From: Bromus sterilis
Taxonomy: Eukaryota > Streptophyta > Magnoliopsida > Poales > Poaceae
Assembly (NCBI GenBank): GCA_950022295.1
Contig: OX465596.1
Location: forward strand, 210,955,501-211,019,500
Length of the DNA stretch: 64,000 nucleotides
Direction: 5' to 3'
Shown here piece by piece: positions 36,670 through 48,300 of this stretch. The notes under the pieces are model-generated. The model saw only the letters and a program-made list of their open reading frames with translations, ran no database searches and was not told where the DNA came from. Position numbers and translations under genes: made by a program. Each line of letters opens with the position of its first letter. The first letter of the stretch is position 1.

Positions 36670-37733
36670 CCATATGCGTTAGCGCGAGGCCGAGCCGGGT
36701 GGGCCTACGGCGAGCGCTAGCGAGGCGTATGCCCACCCGGTGATGCCGAGGCAGGAAGGAGCCGTAGCAGGGGACGATGCGGCGTGCCACGACGTCGCAT
36801 GCGGAGGCGTGTCCGTCACACCGGAGCCTCACTATCTATCTTAGGGGTGTGGGGTGGTGTGGTTAGGCACCATTTTATATATCTTTCTAGAAGGAAAGGA
36901 AAACAGAATGATACAGAAACTCGTTTACTATATGCCCATATGCGTTAGCGCGAGGCCGATCCGGGTGGGCCTACGGCGAGCGCTAGCAAGGCATAGGCCC
37001 ACCCGATGAGGCCAAGGCAGGAACGAGCCGTAGCAGGCAACGACGCGACGTGCCGCGACGTCGCATGCAGAGGCGAGTCCGTCACACCGGAGCCTCACTA
37101 TCTATTTTAGGGGTGTGGGGGTGGTGTGATTAGGCACCATTTTATATATCTTTCTAGAAGGAAAGGAAAACATAATGATACAAAAACTCGTTTACTATAT
37201 GCCCATATGCGTTAGCGCGAGGCCGAGCCGGGTGGGCCTACGGCGAGCGCTAGCGAGGTGTAGGCCCACCCGGTGAGGCCGATGCAGGAACGAGCCGTAG
37301 CAGGTGACGACGCGGCGTGCCGCGACGTCGCATGCGGAGGCGACTCCGTCACACTGGAGCCTCATTATCTATCTTAGGGGTGTGGGGGTGGTGTGGTTAG
37401 GCACCATTTTATATATCTTTCTACAAGGAAAGGAAAACAGAATGATACAAAAACTCGTTTACTATATGCCCATATGCGTTAGTGCGAGGCCGAGCCGGGT
37501 GGGCCTACCGGGAGCGCTAGCGAGGCGTAGGCCCACCCAGTGAGGCCGAGGCAGGAACGAACCGTAGCAGGCGACGACACAGCGTGCCGATACGTCGCAT
37601 GCAGAGGCGAGTCCGTCACACCGGAGCCTCACCATCTATCTTAGGGGTGTGGGGTGGTGTGGTTAGGCATCATTTTATATATCTTTCTAGAAGGAAAGGA
37701 AAACAGAATGATACAGAAACTCGTTTACTATAC
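36670..37733 (+). repeat. Four-copy tandem repeat, 266-267 bp unit
   Basis: Units start with CCATATGCGTTAG at 36,670, 36,936, 37,203 and 37,470, and the array ends near 37,733. Each unit has a GC-rich half containing an inverted repeat (GGGTGGGCCTAC and GTAGGCCCACCC around a centre with GCGCTAGCG), and an AT-rich half with TTTATATATCTTTCTAGAAGG. Units differ by scattered substitutions. No frame is conserved across all units, so it is non-coding and satellite-like. Confidence 0.9.
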
Positions 37734-38276
37734 GGGAAGTCGAGGCGGACGTCATCGCCTAAGCGACGACGGACGCCAAAACAAGCCCGTGACAGCAAAG
37801 CATCAACATCTATTCTTAGGGGATGTAGTACAAGTCATTGGCGTACTGCCTTGATTTTTTTTAAAGTACTTTCTTTTCCAAAATTATAGAACTATTGTCA
37901 TATTAGTAACTGTACATCCCTCAGAATTATGTTTGTACTTCCTGTTGTGTGTACACTGTACTTCTTTTTATCTTCCCATTTTTTAAAAATAAAACTTTGA
38001 AAGTCTGTTATGGGTTGTACTGAATCAGATGATTTTTCAATGTCATTGTCTTTGTATATATATCAGTCATGACTCACATTACCATATAACCCTACAACAA
38101 TATATCAAGTAAATTGTACTCATCCAGCCAAATCAGCATTGTTTTAAGTCTCAAATTGTTTGCACAAAGTAGCTGTAGTATATATCATCTATGTTCTGAG
38201 AGGAACATATAACAAATGCAGCAATATGACAATTAAATATATTACACAAGCAAATCAGCATTGCTTTAATCTAGAG
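37734..38276. other. Intergenic DNA with GTACTTCT motifs
   Basis: AT-rich spacer between the tandem repeat and the 3' end of the transposase gene. The GTACTTC motif occurs near 37,935 and 37,960 in plus orientation. No gene is visible. Confidence 0.6.
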
Positions 38277-41200
38277 CTACTCCTTGTTGGTGCTTGTTTT
38301 GGTGCTTGCTTTTTCTGTTCCTGTTGGTTGTGCTGGTGTTATTGCTGTTGTATCTTGCCTTTTTTTGGGTGGGGGAGGTGGTGTTTGTTCTTCGTCTTTG
38401 GTGTCTTCTTCATCCATATCTTTGTCTTCATCATCATGAGATTCTTCTTCCTCTTCTTGTCCTTCCTGATCATCGTCTTCATCATCATCATATTCTTCTT
38501 CTTCTTCTTCATCTGCTGCAGTGGACATATTATTGTTCTTCTTAGACTTCTGATTTATTTTCTTTGCTATCGCCAAAGCATCTTTGATCACTGGACAGCT
38601 GAGAATGTTGTGCCCTGACCCTATTTGCTTGCATCCCTGGCATATCCTTTTGCTTTTTTTAGTCAGTTGTTTCTTTTCATTTTTGGGAATTTTTGTTGGA
38701 CACGACCTAGCATTGTGCCTTGACCCAATCTCGCCGCAAATACCACATTTCCTCTTCCCTGTCCCAGATCTCTCATCTTTTTCAAGGTCTGGTTCTTCTT
38801 GCTTCATTTTCTTTCCAGCCGCCGACGATCTTGATTCAGCTGTGTTCTTATACCTGCTGCCCTTAGTTTTTTATATGGGTGGAGGTAAGATAGCCTTAGT
38901 AACAGATTGAGTATTGCATCTAGCACTAGGCAGGTCATCATTGTCATGAGATGTTCTTGGCATCTCCGTTGATAAGTCAGGCCTAAACTGGTTCATATCC
39001 GGGGGAGTGCATGCATCATCATCATCATCAGCTGCTGTTGATGACCCCACTGCTTCAACCTTGTCTAACACTTCTAGCAGGCCAGCTTTTGTTGTTACGT
39101 GCTGGTCGTCTGACTTGCCTCCTGTTCTCACAACTTTCAAAGCTATTTGGAGAAGTTCATTTTGTTGATGCAGGAATGACGACCCGTCAAATGATTCAAT
39201 CTTGTAGTCTCTCCTGTCAAATGTTTCCCTTGCCTTCGCTCTTGTAGTGTACCTCTTTAGGATGTATTTATCTGGCACACTCCTCAATCTTAGGTGCTCA
39301 AGCATTGCAATTATGTGCACACATAACAGACATAGGAATAGGTAGTAAAGTCACATTTAGTAAATAGTAAAGTCACATTTAGTATTTTGGAACTGGACGT
39401 GTGAAAAATATTTTTGTTCTATGGTTGCTGTCTATATGTACCTGTATGCTCAAACATCTTGCACTCGCAGTTGTATTCCTCTGTCTCAGTGTTTGCAATA
39501 ACTTTGAACTCATGGTTTGACCATGAGAACGTATCCGTTGGCTCACTATAGGTCACCAGATAATTATGTTTGTCAACTGTAGGATCCTGGCTTGTTTTTA
39601 TGTGGAAGAGTGTGCTCTTTTTAAGTTTTCTTCTGAACTCGGTGAATATGGATTTTGTATAGTGCTCACTGAACTGCTTCTCACAACCGTAATGAGTTCT
39701 TGTGTTTGGTTCTGTCTGCAAAATATTTTAAACAAGTATGTCAGTATGGTTTGTATGCAAATATCTATTGCAAAGAAGTTGTTGTACTTCTGTAAACTAT
39801 AATCGATGTACTTCTCATATGTATTACTTATGTAGTTCCCCCAAAACTGAAATTTAGCACTTCTCTTTATAAAGACAATAGATTCTTGAAATTTGATATC
39901 TTACCATTGATGCCAATATTTGTGCATTCTCAACTTGCCTCTTGGAAAATATGCAGTTGTTTACTTGCTCAGCAAATCGGTGCAGGTTTTGGTCCTGTTT
40001 GACAAACCCTTTCTTGAGTATATAGTTCATACTTTCGCTGCGTTGAGTTGAAGTCATCCTTGCACAAAAAACCTCCTTGAAGTAAGCCGATATCCATTCC
40101 TTCCGGTCTGCCCACATGTGCAGAATCATGTGATCATCATGAAGCTTGTATTTATCAATGAGCTAGTGCCAAGCTAGCTCAAATTCAGTTGGCATCAGGG
40201 GCCAATTTATGATTGCCTCAAACTCATCCTTGAAAGTGTTGTGCAACTTGTACAAGTATGAAATGTGTGAGGTGTACTTTTTTGTTATATGCCATCTGCA
40301 AAACTTGTGTAGGGACCTTGTCAAAACTTGTTTGATTGCAGGGGTCATCGAAGGGCACTGGTCTGATTAGAAAATGCAAGGGGTAGGGTTAGGGTTAGCA
40401 ATTTAGAACTTCTTCCAATGCTATGTTTGTATTGCTTGTATAGTAAAACTAGAACTTCTTTTTTGCATAGTGTTCCTAAACTTTTGGTATTTCAAATTAA
40501 ATACTTATAAACTGCTTACATAGTTATTTCATATAAAAAACTGCTTTTAGGTAAACTAACAACAATGTCAGTCTATATGTGCACCATATATATAAATTGG
40601 AATGTGTTGTACCTGTTAAAAATATTGTAGCTTGCTTCCCATTGTTGCACGCCAAGAATGTTATGAACAGCCAAGCAAAGAATTCTTCGCATTCATCCCT
40701 TACAAGGGCACACGCGAATATTTTTGACTGCAGATGATTGTTTACTCCCACAAATACTCCAAGAGGCATAAGGTACTTATTTGTCTTATAAGTGGTGTCA
40801 AATGTCATCGCAACACCAAAATCTTGGTACGCGCCCCTGCAGCTTGCATTAGCCCAGAAGATGTTCTTTATGCGACCGAACTCATCAATCTGGAAGTCGA
40901 AGAAGAATTCACTATTTACTGCTTTCATCTCAGCAAAGAATCCCAACAGCTTCTTGACGTCGTCGATGCTATCTTCCTTAGAGTTAAGCAGCTTCCTGCA
41001 TTTTTCCATAACACACAAGGTTGTACACTGGTCAGTAGCATGTTTTTTGAAGCTTGTGATGGTCATGACATCACAAGCTGAATCTATGTGTATCATTTTT
41101 TGTTGTTACCTGTTGATTAAATCACGGCCGTGCAACGCCAAGAACTGACCGCCACCGAGGGATCCATATAGGATTGACATAATGGTATGGTGCGGAACAT

Positions 41201-43160
41201 TCTGGAACTGGAGGAACTTAACATAATCCAATATAGTGGGGTCAAACGACTTGTGGGAATGAAGAAACACAAGGATGCTAGGGCTCTGTATGAGTTGGTG
41301 GTTGTGCTCAAAATTGATGTCAACAATGACTACTGTATCATCGTGCTCATTCCCCTTTAATCGCAGCTTCGCCTTGCATCCACATCGCTTTGTCGTCTTG
41401 TCCCGCTGACGCTCAGCTTCAGAAACAGAGCTCGCGTGCTTCCCTTCACGTGTGCAGTACAAGTATCTATTGAAACCACTCTTCTGTCCAATTCTTGTTC
41501 CAAAGCCAGCGTGCCTGGCGTATCTATTGTAGAACACTTTGCCGGCATCGAAGTCCTTGAACAACATCCCCATCTTTGGTATAAGGTAATCTGGGAGGTC
41601 AGATTTCTGCAAAATAAATCCAAAATGTAGATGAAGATGCCTAATAAGTGAGTTCCATACAAAACAAATATACATACTTGTACTGCTTTGAAAGGACACT
41701 CTTGTACTGCCATGTAAGAATATTCTTGTACTGCTTATGCCACCTTCAATAATAAATGTTTTATTGTTCCAATCAACTGCACAGTGCCGGCGTGACAAAC
41801 GTGCCGACCGCATGCCACTACAGCACTGAGCAGATGATTGGAACATAAGCACACTGTACAGATGCAATCATTTATTATTTTCACATAGCACTGCTTCCAT
41901 TTTAAATGAGTTACTACTTCTACAAGTAAAAAGGTACTGGTGTCCAACTATGTTTGTACTGCTTTTGTAAGCAAGATGTAGTGGGACTATGATAATGTAG
42001 TAATAACATCTGTTTATTATACTCACATGGATATACTTTCGATTCTCCTCCGGTATTATGCAGTCTTCAGGTTGTATTGGACAAGGAGGTGTAACCACTG
42101 ATTTGTGCAGCAGTGGGTCACGTTCCGTGTGCACTGGCAATTTCTTTGACGATTGTTGCGCACTGGTTGCTGCTTTGAAGTTGACGAAGGTGGACGTGGA
42201 GGTAGCGTACGGTCACCCACACCTGGTTGCTTCCGACTCGGAGGATGCAAAGCTTCTACTATAGGAACAATTTTATGGCGGCAATGCGTGGCCTTTCCAG
42301 CTGTGTCGCAAGCGGCAGGTACTTTATGCATGTTGAGCGTACTTGTATCAGCATCCACTGGCTCCACATCCACATATGGTGGATGTAAAACCCCAATCTC
42401 AGGTATTTTTGTTCGACTACGCTGCATACCTGAAACCTCACGCACAATACGCTCAATACCTGTTGGCACTTGTGGCCCAACACATTTACTTGTATGGCCA
42501 GCTTTCGGCAATAGTGTTGATCCAGAGAAAACAAAACTGCTTGGAGGTTGCGGTGACGGCTCCATGCCGCTAGGATCAGGTGAATATCCGGTGACATAAA
42601 AATTTGGCGGGTATTCCATTATGCACCTCAGAGGCACTAATTTGTCACAAGTGGAGTAGCATCCAATGGCAAACCAGAATCATCAGCCTGAAAGTGGTCA
42701 GAAAATTGATGAGGAATTGTCAGATTTCTCATGTCTGTACTGCTTCTTTACCTTATCTTTGTACTTCTTTGAAATCAAAGCCTATACTTCTTTTTTCTGT
42801 TAACTATGAGTATTAATATAGTGAAACAAACCAAGATTTGTAAATTTGTACTTCCTCTCATAGATATTGATGTACTTCTTAAAAAATGTAATAGGTACCC
42901 AGAATCCAAAATCAAGAGATAATGAATATAGTGACACAAAACCAAGAGTTGCACTGCATTTTTCTTTTGATGGACGACCTCACCTCAGTTGCAGCATAGG
43001 GATCGACGTTGTCCTGTGTAACAACAGGTGTAATCGCAGTTGAGTCAGTTGCTCGTAGTTGAGTCAAACTTTTCTTAAATCTTGGAGACGTTCTCGTCTT
43101 CTTCATTTCATTGGCAATTTTTCTTGACCAAGTAGGAACTTTTACTGCACGGGGTGGCAT
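38277..43160 (-). pseudogene. FAR1/Mutator-type transposase with zinc knuckles, inactivated
   Basis: Exons on the minus strand by eye: 43,160-42,984 (basic N-terminus), about 42,640-42,027 (frame change near 42,140), 41,606-41,110, about 41,076-40,613, 40,362-39,905, 39,715-39,442 and about 39,330-38,277. Domains in order: a FAR1-type zinc-binding region (FYNRYARHAGFGTR; C and H residues through FEHNHQL); the MULE DDE domain with FDTTYKTNKY (first Asp), TDQCPSMTP (second Asp, formed across a splice) and STQRSESMN (Glu region); a SWIM zinc finger with CECKMFEH before an intron and CVH after it; and two CX2CX6HX4C knuckles near 38,690-38,745. A long acidic tail ends the frame. In-frame stops at 40,163 and 38,871 break it, and the last intron lacks a clear AG acceptor. 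The family excises and reinserts MULEs. Confidence 0.82.
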
Positions 43161-43814
43161 GATGTCTCGCACTGCTTCATCGAAACGACAAACAAATTAT
43201 CAGAGCTCATCTAAATTGACACAAGGAAGTTTCCCTCTCGAAATCGATATGTACAATGTATAGTTTTGCACCTGATGTGATTTTCAGCCCTGCCGCTTCG
43301 ATATGTTTGGTACTGTACACAGGGACACTTTTGTACTGCCCAAAGCCTTCTAATCCACAGGTCCAAATAGCAGCTGCAAATGATCATGTTTTTACCAAAT
43401 TAAGATGGAATAAACCATGTACTGCTATGTATGACAGCTTATAGCTTTTCAGTACTGCCCTAAGTTTAACTACGGTACTGCCCTCCTTGCATCAGGTACT
43501 ACCCTCCTTAGTAGTGAAATTCTGCGCTGTTATGCACTTCTGCTTCAAGATGTTTTTTACTACTACTGTTCACTATAGATAACCTTTTGTACTTCCCTAA
43601 GCCTGCTAATTCCACAGCTCCAAGTAGTAGCTTCAACGGATGAGTACCAAATTAGCATGGAGTGCACCCTGTACTTCTATGTACCGCTATATACTACTTC
43701 TTCTAGCTATTTAGTACTGCTCTAAGTGTAACTACGGTACTGCCTCCTAGCCTGAATAACTCTCAGCAGGTATTACCCTTCTCGCATCATGTACTGCTCT
43801 GTACTTCTACCTAC
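43161..43814. other. Upstream region of the transposase gene, motif-rich
   Basis: AT-rich DNA contains at least ten plus-strand GTACTTC/GTACTGC/GTACTACC motifs (for example near 43,310, 43,335, 43,420, 43,452, 43,477, 43,590 and 43,670). It would hold the promoter of the minus-strand transposase gene, but I cannot point to a convincing TATA box. Confidence 0.55.
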
Positions 43815-46141
43815 TTTTGTCGGAATTAAGCGTATGATATACCGTTGGATTCGTATTGAAATGGAGCATCTTCCGTATGTTGAACACTTCTTCTAATTCA
43901 TAACGGATTAAGAGCAGTTTCGAAAACGGTAAGGCAACATACTTTTGCAGCGGGCGTATTTTCGCGATTTCTCCTAAACCGTTCATCGGAACGATACAAA
44001 TGATATACTGTTGGAAAGATATCGATCAGGCGCTCCATTCATATGTAGAACACTTTGTCTAATTCCTCACGGTTTGAGAGGAATTTCAAATTGAAAAAAA
44101 TGCAGCCACTCTGTTTTTAGTTTTCGGATCTCGTAGAGAGTCAAACTTTTTAAGTGTTTGTCGAAATGGTGCGTATGATACACCGTTGGATTCGTATGGA
44201 GTAGGAGCATCTTCGACATGTTGAACACTTTTCGAGATTCTGCACGGTTTTGAAAGAATTTAGAAAACGGTGGCGCTGCCCTCTTATGGACAGCGGGCGT
44301 TGTTGCGTAATTTTTTTTGATTCGTTCGTCCGATCGATGAAATTGATACACGGTTCGATAGCTCTCTTCGAGGCGCTCCATTTTCATGCATAACTTTATC
44401 TCTAACTCCTTACGGTTTAAAAGTAGCGTTGATTTTACTAAAACGCAGACTCACTTTTTTTCGCGGAACAAAAAATCGGCGAGTGAACTGCATTGGTTTG
44501 CATCCGATAGTCAAGCACACTGCATTATCGAAAAACAGAGCGCACGGGTTCTACGCGGACTCGGAATCGGCAAAGTGAACTGCATTCGCCGGGCAACCGC
44601 ACCGCATCCCACGGTGCAGGCGCACTGCATTATCACCAAACAGAATTGTACGTGTTTTTCGCGGATCCGAAATCGGAGAAGCGAACTGCATTCTTCAGAA
44701 ACCGGTTGCATTTATCGACAGAGAGAACTGCACTTATTTTTTTAACTTTCAACATATTTTTTTTATCAACGAGCGTGCACCGCATGGACGAGTGAACTGC
44801 ATGTTATTTTTAATATTTTTTCACACCATAGAATGAATTACAAGTGAACCTTATCCCAAATGTATTGTTTGAAACAGCAGTGCATTAAACGCATAGAGAA
44901 AAAAAATTATATAACTGAGTACAAGCTGAACCTCAACATTACCAAAAAATGAAGCGCATTTTTTTGTTTGCTTCACGTTAAATGCAAACGAACAACACCA
45001 TTCTCAAAAGTGAACCGCATTATTATTTTTTACACTAAAGTGAACCATATATATTTTCACATTGATACATACAGACATTATACATGATATTCACAAAAAT
45101 CAAAAACACAGAAGAATTGCTCATATCCAACACCCAACTGCACCACACTCCAAAGAGAACACCCGCGAACTGCAATAGAAGCAGTCCCCAAACTACTTTT
45201 ACTCTCTTTTCCTGCAAAAATAAACAATGAACCTCTAGAGCAAACCAGAATGGTCAACTTCCTACGTACCAAACTACACTGCAGCGTTGAGAAACCAGCA
45301 GATCGACAGCGAACCGAACTGCACATGGCATTGGACGAAAAAGCAAAATCTGGTATGGGTCGCCTGGTTCATCATGCGGTCGTCCACGTGAGGAGCATCT
45401 CCCACCCAATAGGTGGCGGCAGATGCATCCAGAAGGGGGAGGTTGGTCGTGGCGGCGCATGCAGGGGGCGGTTTCCATCCTGGATCCGTCGCCTGGAGGC
45501 TGCTGGTGGTTGTGGCCCGCCCAGATCTAACGGTAGGTGGCGAGTTGGCAGTGATTGCCTGGATCCGGCGAGTTGTACTTGCCACCAGGGGAGAACTGTT
45601 GGTGGAGCCGGAGGATTGTAGGGGGCGGGGAGGCGTGCTGTGGTGACGGGGTAGCACGGTCGTTCCGTTGCAGGGGCGGGGAGGGACGCCGTGGTGGCGA
45701 GGGTAGCGCGGCTGTTGCCTTTGCGGCGGCGGGACAGATGGTCGTGGAGATCTGGCGCGCTCGAGAGGAGGTTGGCTGGGTCGCCGGCCACGGGCGGATC
45801 CGGTGCGGCAACGCTAGAGGGGAGGGTGGGAGGAAGGAGAGGGTGGCGCGGGGGAAGGAGGTGGTGCGCCGGGGTGGGGGAGGAGGTGGTGCGCAGGGGT
45901 GGGGGGAGAAGGCGAAGGAAGGCGTTGTGGTGGGTGGGATGTGAACGTGGGAGGAGTGGGGAGAGTTGGGGATCGGGTTTGGTGCGTAGCCCATGAGTTT
46001 TTGTTTTTATCCGGTGGGTTAGAAGGTTGGGTCGGGAGTGCGGGACGGGGCGCTCCCCGCTAGAAATTTGGTTAGGAGGGTGTTGTTAGAATAAGGTGGG
46101 TGTTGTTAGAATAAGGTTTTAAGGAGTGTTGTTAGAATAGA
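43815..46141 (-). repeat. Right arm of the long inverted repeat (arm A')
   Basis: Read on the minus strand it mirrors arm A. From outside inward: a terminal GGGTCTATTCTAACAAC at 46,141, a GC-rich leader-like block (about 45,280-46,040), AT-rich DNA with sparse GCGGTTCACTT motifs, a GTGCAGTTC array (44,450-44,790), then four degenerate repeats carrying CCAACGGTATATCATT-like cores (44,357, 44,189, 44,014 and 43,849). The inner kilobase aligns with 21,830-22,790. The GC-rich outer blocks of the two arms have similar composition but I could not align them. Confidence 0.68.
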
Positions 46142-46180
46142 CCCATATATATATATATAGGGTTGGTCTATTCTACAACT
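46120..46180. repeat. Two element ends facing each other across a (TA)n tract
   Basis: GTTGTTAGAATAGACCC (outward end of arm A') is followed by ATATATATATATATA and then GGGTTGGTCTATTCTACAAC, giving an imperfect palindrome about the TA tract. Both ends share TCTATTCTA with the 60-bp inverted pair at 22,931 and 51,661. This looks like two related elements inserted in, or joined at, one TA microsatellite. Confidence 0.65.
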
Positions 46181-46205
46181 GATTGTATAATAATACTCTA
46201 CAATA
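46157..46205 (+). repeat. TIR-like end related to the 60-bp inverted pair
   Basis: GGGTTGGTCTATTCTACAAC and the following 30 bases align with 22,938-22,985 at roughly three positions in four. If this is the left terminus of a separate element, its right terminus would be 51,661-51,720, giving a 5.6-kb unit. Confidence 0.5.
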
Positions 46206-46213
46206 AAATTCTC

Positions 46214-46222
46214 TATATAAGG
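46214..46222 (+). promoter_or_regulatory. TATA-like element upstream of a split GC-rich leader
   Basis: TATATAAGG is followed by A-rich and C-rich DNA ending at 46,312 in CGGCCGCGG. The GC-rich sequence resumes at 47,837 after the nested element. This resembles a plant promoter and leader captured inside the outer element. Confidence 0.35.
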
Positions 46223-46314
46223 CAAATTCCAAATAAAAATAAACAAAATCCCCACCGATCCCATCCCACCCTTTTCTCTCTCTTCTGTCCTCATAACCGC
46301 CCGGCCGCGGAAAA

Positions 46315-47836
46315 AATCCTATGAGACCAGGCCTCATAGGCAAGGATATGAGACCCTAAGAATGAGTGACACATGGCTTCAACAATCTTAAAGCAACCCA
46401 ATCCCACTTCATGTTAGTTCTCAATCCTAAACAACTCATCGGGTTGTCGGCCTGCAGCGTCACCGTGTTCTCCACCCGGTACAGGTACCGCCAGTCCTTA
46501 ACCGGCGGCTGCTCGCCAAGGAACTTGAGGTTGCTCTCGAACTTGGTCTCTGGCAGGTCGGTATCGATCCATTTGTCCTGAAGGTACCCCGCGCTCCACA
46601 GCGGCTTGCCGCGGCCGGGCACCGGCGACTTGCGGGGCTTCCACACGCAGATCACCCGGCGCGGGAGCAGCTTCGCCACCGTCTTGCCAAACACCACCTC
46701 GTCCTGCGCGATGAGGTGCTCCCCGACCGCTCCACGAGGTACGTGGCGAACTCGGTGCGGACCTCAAGGACGAGCACCTCGGAGTACGGTCTCGGCGGAC
46801 GTCATCGAGCACGACGTCGACGGAGTAGGTGGCGAGGACGTCGTGGCAGACGCGGCGCTGCTCCGGACGTTATTTCTTATTTCCACCGCGTCTATGGCGG
46901 CCATGCCGAATAGCCTCGACGATGACAGCGAAACGGCACGATGTAGAGACGGCCTCTACTCCATTGCCTCGCCGAAGGACAAGGAGCTCGTCGGCGACAG
47001 TCTGTTTGACGGCTTGTCCATGGCAGATGCACGGCACGTTGTTGGCCCAATGGACAGGACGCTCACGGCAGCCGTGCGCCAAGGCATTGTCGCGGATGGC
47101 CAGCCAACTCCATGTCCACAATGGCCGGGTGCCAAGACGGCAGCCGTACTGCTCCTTGCCATCATTGCACTCATTCACGCCGGAGCTTGTCACCGTCGTC
47201 GCCGCGAGAAAGACTGCTCGTCCATGGCGACCGCACCCCACGATTGATGGCTGGCTGGCCGGACTCCAAGGTGATGCCGCCCGCACGTAAGACATCGTGC
47301 TTTTTGTTGGCCTGACTACTCGTACAAACTCATTTTCGACAGCAGCGCCCAGACTCGCATCAAGCTGATCTATATCGCTCATCAATGTGTTCATGTCCCT
47401 GCTACATGCAACTTTTGCTTGTTGAATTCCGTTGCTTACTTGCTTGTTGAATTCTTGTTCATGTACTACTTCTCATCTTTCATGTAATATCCTGTACACA
47501 TCCATCCTACATTCCTGCGGCCGCCATGGACGACCCGTTCGATAGGCCAGCAGCGCCGAGCTCCTTCAACTAGGCCACAATCAAGAGGTCATCGTTGGGT
47601 GGTGTTGTTCGACCGCCGCCGCCGGGGTCCCTTCGGAGTGGTCGCCATTGTGGCAACTAAAAATAAAAAAGACCAAATTATACAGTTGTGAGCCGCCATC
47701 TATTAGAGGAGGAAGATGAAGTACGTGCGTTTTGGACGGCAAGTGGGATTCGGATGCTTTGAGATTGTATGCACTACCGGTCGCTCATCCAATTGGGTCT
47801 CACGTCTTCACCTATGAGACCAGGTCTCATAGGATT
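46315..47836. mobile_element. Nested 1.5-kb element with inverted ends and captured gene fragment
   Basis: The left end (46,315-46,360) reads AATCCTATGAGACCAGGCCT and the right end (47,790-47,836) is its near inverted copy. Each end is itself partly palindromic (CCTATGAGACC and GGTCTCATAGG). The interior is GC-rich and gene-like on the minus strand at its left side. This fits a Pack-MULE-like or other non-autonomous DNA element carrying host sequence. I could not find a convincing target-site duplication, so the exact termini are uncertain. Confidence 0.6.
46356..46860 (-). pseudogene. Captured fragment of an unidentified plant gene
   Basis: A 113-codon frame (46,697-46,356) reads like conserved protein, with GKTVAKLLPRRVICVW, WSAGYLQDKWIDTDLP and VKDWRYLYRVENTVTL. 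Sequence upstream to about 46,860 continues in other frames (RRVCHDVLATYSVD, then EVLVLEVRTEFATYLVE), so at least two frameshifts are needed to read it. It ends beside the left inverted end of the nested element. I do not recognise the family. Codon use is GC-rich and unlike the AT-rich transposase and Ulp1-like genes nearby, which supports capture from a host gene. Confidence 0.55.
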
Positions 47837-48300
47837 TAGTTCCCCGGGCCGCCCAGCCCTCCCCGCGCCGCCGACCGCCCAACCGCCCTCTCCCGCATCG
47901 CTGGCCGCCGGGCCTCACTCCTCCATGCCGCCGGCCGGCCGGCCTACCTCGCGTTCTCCTCTATGCTCCTCGTGGACTTCCTCCCCTGCGCTCGACGTCG
48001 CACGCCGCCCGTGTTCTTCACCGTATCCCGGCCTTGCAGTCAAGGTCCCTCCCGTGTCCGTCGTTCTTCGTGTGGGAGATGCACGTCGGGAGCGTCAGCG
48101 AGTAGGCCAGGCCGGTGCATGCCGTGCGCGCAGCCGCCAAGGGGCTCCGATCTGCTGGCTTCAGGCGCATCCGCCGTTGTTTTGACTGGCTCGCGCCAGA
48201 GGTCGATCTCGCTGCTTCTGGTAGCTTGGTCTGGAGGATAGCATTGCGTTGCGAAAGAATATCGTGTTGGGTAAACTGCTAATGTACAGTCACTTGTAGG
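47837..48300 (+). other. GC-rich gene-leader-like segment
   Basis: A C/G-rich stretch (CCGCGCCGCCGACCGCC and similar) gives overlapping frames on the plus strand. It reads as the continuation of the leader at 46,214-46,312 after removing the nested element. It may be a captured 5' end of a host gene, but no protein family is recognisable. Confidence 0.4.

Noticed and set aside
36670..37733. Tandem array considered as a CRISPR array
   Set aside because: Unit length is 267 bp with no unique spacers, in a plant nuclear context; it is a satellite-like repeat.
40375..40402. GGGTTAGGGTTAG, possible interstitial telomere repeat (plant repeat is TTTAGGG)
   Set aside because: Only two short imperfect units, and not the plant heptamer. 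A similar CCCTAACCCTAA at 58,905 is equally short.
45274..45994. Frames of 127-155 codons in the right arm GC block
   Set aside because: Same reasoning: overlapping frames, low-complexity composition and no match to the left arm frames.
46606..47394. Plus-strand 213-codon and minus-strand 174-codon frames in the nested element
   Set aside because: They overlap each other and the more protein-like minus-strand fragment, and neither shows a recognisable domain. They may be further captured gene sequence, but that cannot be supported.
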